Origin: Robiginitomaculum sp.
GTDB taxonomy: Bacteria; Pseudomonadota; Alphaproteobacteria; Caulobacterales; Maricaulaceae
DNA length: 7,862 nt
Reading direction: 5' to 3'
Assembly: GCA_002733385.1 (NCBI GenBank)
Contig: NVVO01000004.1
Span: 55,252-63,113, forward strand
The position numbers and the translations under genes are program-made. The stretch's first letter is position 1. Each line of letters starts with the position of its first letter. Positions 5,828 to 7,862 of this stretch are shown piece by piece. The notes under the pieces are model-generated. The model worked only from the letters and a program-made list of their open reading frames with translations, was not told where the DNA came from and ran no database searches.

Positions 5828-6524
5828 AGTTAAATGTGTTGGTGCCGCCCGTAGACTGGGCTCGGCGCATCATTTCCTCGCGAAACATGGATGCAAAATC
5901 CGGCGGCTCCAACAAAATAGGCGGGTAGCCGCCATTTTGGGTCAACTCGGCCATAATCTGGCGGGCAAATGGGAACAACAGGCGGGGGCATTCGATTAAT
6001 ATCATGGGTTGGATATGCTCCTCGGAGATATTGCCAAAGGCAAATAACCCGGCATATTCCAGTTCACATAAAAACACTATCTTGCCATCCCGTTCCGCTT
6101 TGGCACCCAACACCAAAATTACCTCAACCGTGTTATTATCAAGCATTTGACGACCGATTTCGATATTGATGCTGATTTGCGGCGCATCATGGTCTGTCCG
6201 TAAACTGTCCGGTGCATTGGGGTTTTCGAAGCTGGCGTCTTTGATATATTGCGCCAGAATTCTAAGCATGGGCTGGGCGGCTTCGCTGCCATTTTCCTGG
6301 CCGTTTTCCTGCGGAGCAGGGGCAGGAGTGGGTGCAGGCGCGGGTGTTGGCACCGGATCCACCTTGGGGGTCTTTGCTTTTGCTGGTGCCGGTTTTTTAA
6401 CTGGTTTCTTGACCGGTTTTTTGGCAGGTTTCTTTGCTGGCTTCTTAACAGATTTTTTAACGGCTTTTTTCACCGGTTTTTTCGCCGGTGTTTTTTCTGT
6501 ATCGTCATTTTTCTTCTTGGCCAT
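5826..6524 (-). CDS. secB: Protein-export chaperone SecB with a long lysine-rich N-terminal tail, 232 residues
   Basis: Cytosolic tetrameric chaperone that holds preproteins unfolded and hands them to SecA. The SecB domain spans about residues 84-232: QYIKDASFENPNAP (92-105), a strand-rich middle ending in CELEYAGLFAFGN, then IECPRLLFPFARQIMAE and GGYPPILLEPPDFASMF, all classic. The first 83 residues are extra: MAKKKNDD, eight KKxx tetrapeptides (15-46; KKPV, KKAV, KKSV, KKPA types), a Val/Pro/Thr/Ala stretch (55-71) and a QENGQENGSE linker. Residues 1-57 contain 23 lysines and four acidic residues. E. coli SecB is about 155 residues with no such tail. The ATG at 6524 has GAGGGA five bases upstream; the frame stays open to 6602 but without support. 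An internal ATG at 6269 (M86) lacks a good ribosome site. First gene of a four-gene operon. Confidence 0.95.
   Translation of the reverse strand: MAKKKNDDTEKTPAKKPVKKAVKKSVKKPAKKPAKKPVKKPVKKPAPAKAKTPKVDPVPTPAPAPTPAPAPQENGQENGSEAAQPMLRILAQYIKDASFENPNAPDSLRTDHDAPQISINIEIGRQMLDNNTVEVILVLGAKAERDGKIVFLCELEYAGLFAFGNISEEHIQPMILIECPRLLFPFARQIMAELTQNGGYPPILLEPPDFASMFREEMMRRAQSTGGTNTFN
6387..6482 (-). repeat. Eight degenerate 12-bp tandem repeats coding KKxx in secB
   Basis: Ninety-six bases, eight units of 12, each coding Lys-Lys followed by Pro-Val, Pro-Ala, Ala-Val or Ser-Val. On the plus strand the units read like ACCGGTTTTTTA with variation in every copy, so they have diverged and are not fresh duplications. 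Loss or gain of a unit would keep the frame. Confidence 0.85.
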
Positions 6525-6529
6525 TTGTG

Positions 6530-6535
6530 TCCCTC
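6530..6535 (-). promoter_or_regulatory. Ribosome binding site GAGGGA for secB
   Basis: GAGGGA on the minus strand, five bases before the ATG at 6524. It fixes the start that includes the full lysine-rich tail. Confidence 0.7.
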
Positions 6536-6555
6536 GAAATAAGTGTAAGTTTGAT

Positions 6556-6583
6556 TTGAAAATTTGTAGGTTGTCGTTAACAT
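6556..6583 (+). promoter_or_regulatory. Possible promoter for the timA-mltA pair
   Basis: TTGAAA (6556-6561), a 16-base spacer and TAACAT (6578-6583) on the plus strand. A plausible but weak match; it would give a leader of roughly 85 bases carrying the AGCATTACA repeats. On the opposite strand a TTGCCA with TAACGA 17 bases on could serve secB, equally tentative. Confidence 0.25.
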
Positions 6584-6619
6584 GGTCGTGAGCGGGTGGC
6601 AATTCAAGATGCGCCCATT

Positions 6620-6657
6620 AGCATTACATCTGGAGCATTACATGCTAGAGCATTACA
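6620..6657 (+). repeat. Three direct repeats of AGCATTACA upstream of the timA-like gene
   Basis: Exact copies of AGCATTACA start at 6620, 6634 and 6649 (spacing 14 and 15 bases); the first two extend to AGCATTACAT. Between copies two and three, ATGCT-AG-AGCAT (6642-6653) is also a 5-bp dyad. The start region GTTACATGC (6669-6677) resembles a fourth, partial copy. The spacing is longer than one helical turn. They lie in non-coding sequence in the secB/timA divergent region. Confidence 0.7.
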
Positions 6658-6673
6658 ACAGGAAATAAGTTAC

Positions 6674-7348
6674 ATGCAAGAAATAATATTATATGCTATA
6701 TTGACCGTTATTGTCGGCGCAATGTTGTATTCAGTCCTCGGTAAAAATATTGGCCACGGGCCAGAGCAAGCCATTAACCCCAAAGATGTTCTCGACAATA
6801 TGGGGATAGTGAAAAAACCAGAGCCACAGCGTCAAGATTTTTCAGGCCCGGCCAGCCAGGGGCTTGCGCAAATCGCCGCATTGGATCCCGGGTTTTCGCT
6901 ACCGGCATTTCTTGACGGTGCCAAAGGGGCTTATGGCATGATTTTGGAGGCTTTTGCAGAAGGCGACAAAGATACTTTGGCGGGTTTGCTCACGGACGAT
7001 GTCAGGGACAACTACTTCACCGCCATTGACGAGCTTGCTGACAAAGGCCTTAAACAGGTTACCGACTTGGCCCGTCTGATGGATGCAGAAGTGGTCAGCG
7101 CCGAATGTGTGGACAAAACCGGGACAATCCGTGTGGCTTATTTAGCAGAGCTGGCAACGGCTTTGACCGATGAAGACGGCGAAGTGGTTGAGGGCGATCT
7201 TGATATGTTATCACGGGTCAGGGAGGTTTGGAGCTATGAGCGTGACCTTAAATCTAAAAACCCGAACTGGAAGCTGTCCGGGGTTGAACCTCATACATCC
7301 AATAACCCTGATAAAGATGGGCCAGACCATTCTCCCGACACTGAATAA
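6674..7348 (+). CDS. Tim44-like domain inner-membrane protein (TimA-like), 224 residues
   Basis: Alphaproteobacterial homologue of the mitochondrial import protein Tim44; bacterial members are membrane-anchored and their role is still poorly defined. A single N-terminal hydrophobic segment (about residues 4-22, ILYAILTVIVGAMLYSVL) is followed by a polar linker to about 65 and the Tim44 domain to about 205: DPGFSLPAFLDGAKGAYGMI (71-90), EAFAEGDKDTLAGLL (92-106), DEDGEVVEGD (166-175), EVWSYERDL (184-192) and NPNWKLSGVE (196-205). The ATG at 6674 is chosen because the membrane anchor normally starts the protein and AGGA lies ten bases upstream; the frame stays open to 6596, but those 26 residues come from the repeat region. 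Divergent from secB and overlapping mltA by 32 bp, a common alphaproteobacterial grouping. Confidence 0.9.
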   Translation: MQEIILYAILTVIVGAMLYSVLGKNIGHGPEQAINPKDVLDNMGIVKKPEPQRQDFSGPASQGLAQIAALDPGFSLPAFLDGAKGAYGMILEAFAEGDKDTLAGLLTDDVRDNYFTAIDELADKGLKQVTDLARLMDAEVVSAECVDKTGTIRVAYLAELATALTDEDGEVVEGDLDMLSRVREVWSYERDLKSKNPNWKLSGVEPHTSNNPDKDGPDHSPDTE

Positions 7349-7862
7349 ATTTGTTTTCGTGGCCGTCTTGCTGGCCCTTGGGGCTTGTACGACGACGAAA
7401 CCGCCTGGGCCAAGCCCAGGTTCAGAACCTGTCATCATTGCTGATGCCCCTATAGCCGAACCAGAGCCGGCACTGTCTGAGCATCCACCAGAAGCCGCGC
7501 CTGAAATGCCCTCAGTCGAGCCGCTAGATGCTCCTGAACCGCCAGCTATTTCTATCCATAGCGGGTTTACCGATCTAGCCTATTGGCAAGATGTCGACCC
7601 AAGCCCGGCACTTGTCGCCTTGCAAAAAAACTGCCGTCTGTGGGACAAGCGAGCGGACGATAAATGGCTCAATGCCAAAATGCCGCAATTTGGCCGCTAC
7701 CGGGATTGGCGACAGCCCTGCCAGGCGGCGCAAAAGATATCCATCAACCAAAACAATGCTATATCATTTTTCCAAACCTTCTTTGAGCCCGTAAGACTGA
7801 AAGCCAAAAACTCCACCGGGCTGTTAACTGGCTATTATGCGCCGGATATTTCTGTGCGCCGG
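7317..7862 (+). CDS. mltA: Membrane-bound lytic murein transglycosylase A, lipoprotein, N-terminal 182 residues (3' end outside window)
   Basis: Outer-membrane lipoprotein that cleaves peptidoglycan glycan strands to 1,6-anhydro products. The frame is open without a stop to the last base. A lipoprotein signal is clear: a short polar start with K11, hydrophobic core FVFVAVLLALG (12-22) and lipobox L21-G-A-C24, predicting lipidation at C24. Residues about 29-78 are a Pro/Glu-rich spacer, probably spanning from membrane to murein. The MltA domain begins near residue 82: SGFTDLAYWQD, LQKNCRLW, DWRQPCQAAQ, FFQTFFEPVR and TGLLTGYYAPD, which carries the conserved TGYY. The catalytic aspartate lies beyond the window. 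The ATG overlaps the timA-like gene by 32 bp with only weak Shine-Dalgarno sequence, so coupled translation is likely. Confidence 0.92.
   Translation, partial: MGQTILPTLNKFVFVAVLLALGACTTTKPPGPSPGSEPVIIADAPIAEPEPALSEHPPEAAPEMPSVEPLDAPEPPAISIHSGFTDLAYWQDVDPSPALVALQKNCRLWDKRADDKWLNAKMPQFGRYRDWRQPCQAAQKISINQNNAISFFQTFFEPVRLKAKNSTGLLTGYYAPDISVRR

Noticed and set aside
6387..6482. Phase-variable repeat switching SecB on and off
   Set aside because: The unit is 12 bp, so gains or losses stay in frame, and the copies have diverged.
6166..6591. Plus-strand open frame coding Gly/Ala- and Phe/Gly-rich repeats that look like a membrane or repeat protein
   Set aside because: It is the antisense shadow of the secB lysine/proline tail; the repeats come from the complement of AAA-AAA-CCG-type codons, and secB is certain on the other strand.
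6620..6657. CRISPR-like array
   Set aside because: Repeats are 9-10 bp with 5-bp spacers, far too short for CRISPR, and no cas genes are present.
6596..6673. Upstream start at 6596 for the Tim44-like protein, adding 26 residues
   Set aside because: The added residues derive from the AGCATTACA repeats, precede the membrane anchor that normally begins the protein, and 6596 lacks a ribosome site.
7211..7438. Minus-strand open frame of 75 codons
   Set aside because: Lies over the end of the Tim44-like gene and the mltA signal sequence; no ribosome site or family resemblance.

Overview
The window reads as ordinary, densely packed chromosome from an alphaproteobacterium. The reasons are a SecB gene divergent from a Tim44-domain (TimA-like) gene, the Tim44 gene running directly into a lipoprotein MltA lytic transglycosylase, and the alphaproteobacterial flavour of the DapB, GlpD and glyoxalase sequences. 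Base composition is balanced rather than GC-rich. A Hyphomonadaceae/Maricaulales-type organism is a reasonable guess but is inference only. No phage, transposon, CRISPR, rRNA or tRNA gene was seen.

Layout from left to right: (1) the 3' part of glpD (plus strand, truncated by the window start), then a 144-bp gap; (2) an unrecognised 313-residue membrane protein (plus), whose 3' end overlaps nth by 19 bp tail to tail; (3) a minus-strand pair of flavin reductase then nth, with stop and start sharing one base; (4) a plus-strand glyoxalase I-type gene sharing a 92-bp divergent promoter region with the flavin reductase; (5) a four-gene minus-strand operon secB-dapB-GFA protein-GNAT acetyltransferase with junctions of +9, -4 and -1 bp, whose last stop codon directly abuts the stop of the glyoxalase gene; (6) a 149-bp divergent region with three AGCATTACA repeats; (7) the plus-strand timA-like gene and mltA, overlapping by 32 bp, with mltA running off the window end.

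Functionally, the left part is glycerol-3-phosphate oxidation. The middle is DNA base-excision repair beside small enzymes that often deal with electrophiles or aldehydes (flavin reductase, glyoxalase, GFA protein). The right part is envelope and secretion biology (SecB chaperone, Tim44-like inner-membrane protein, MltA) plus DapB for lysine/diaminopimelate.

The most unusual thing is SecB: its normal domain is preceded by about 83 extra residues, made of a histone-H1-like lysine tail with eight KKxx tetrapeptides followed by a Pro/Ala stretch. Second come the small repeat structures in the two divergent promoter regions. I found no convincing undescribed multi-gene system.
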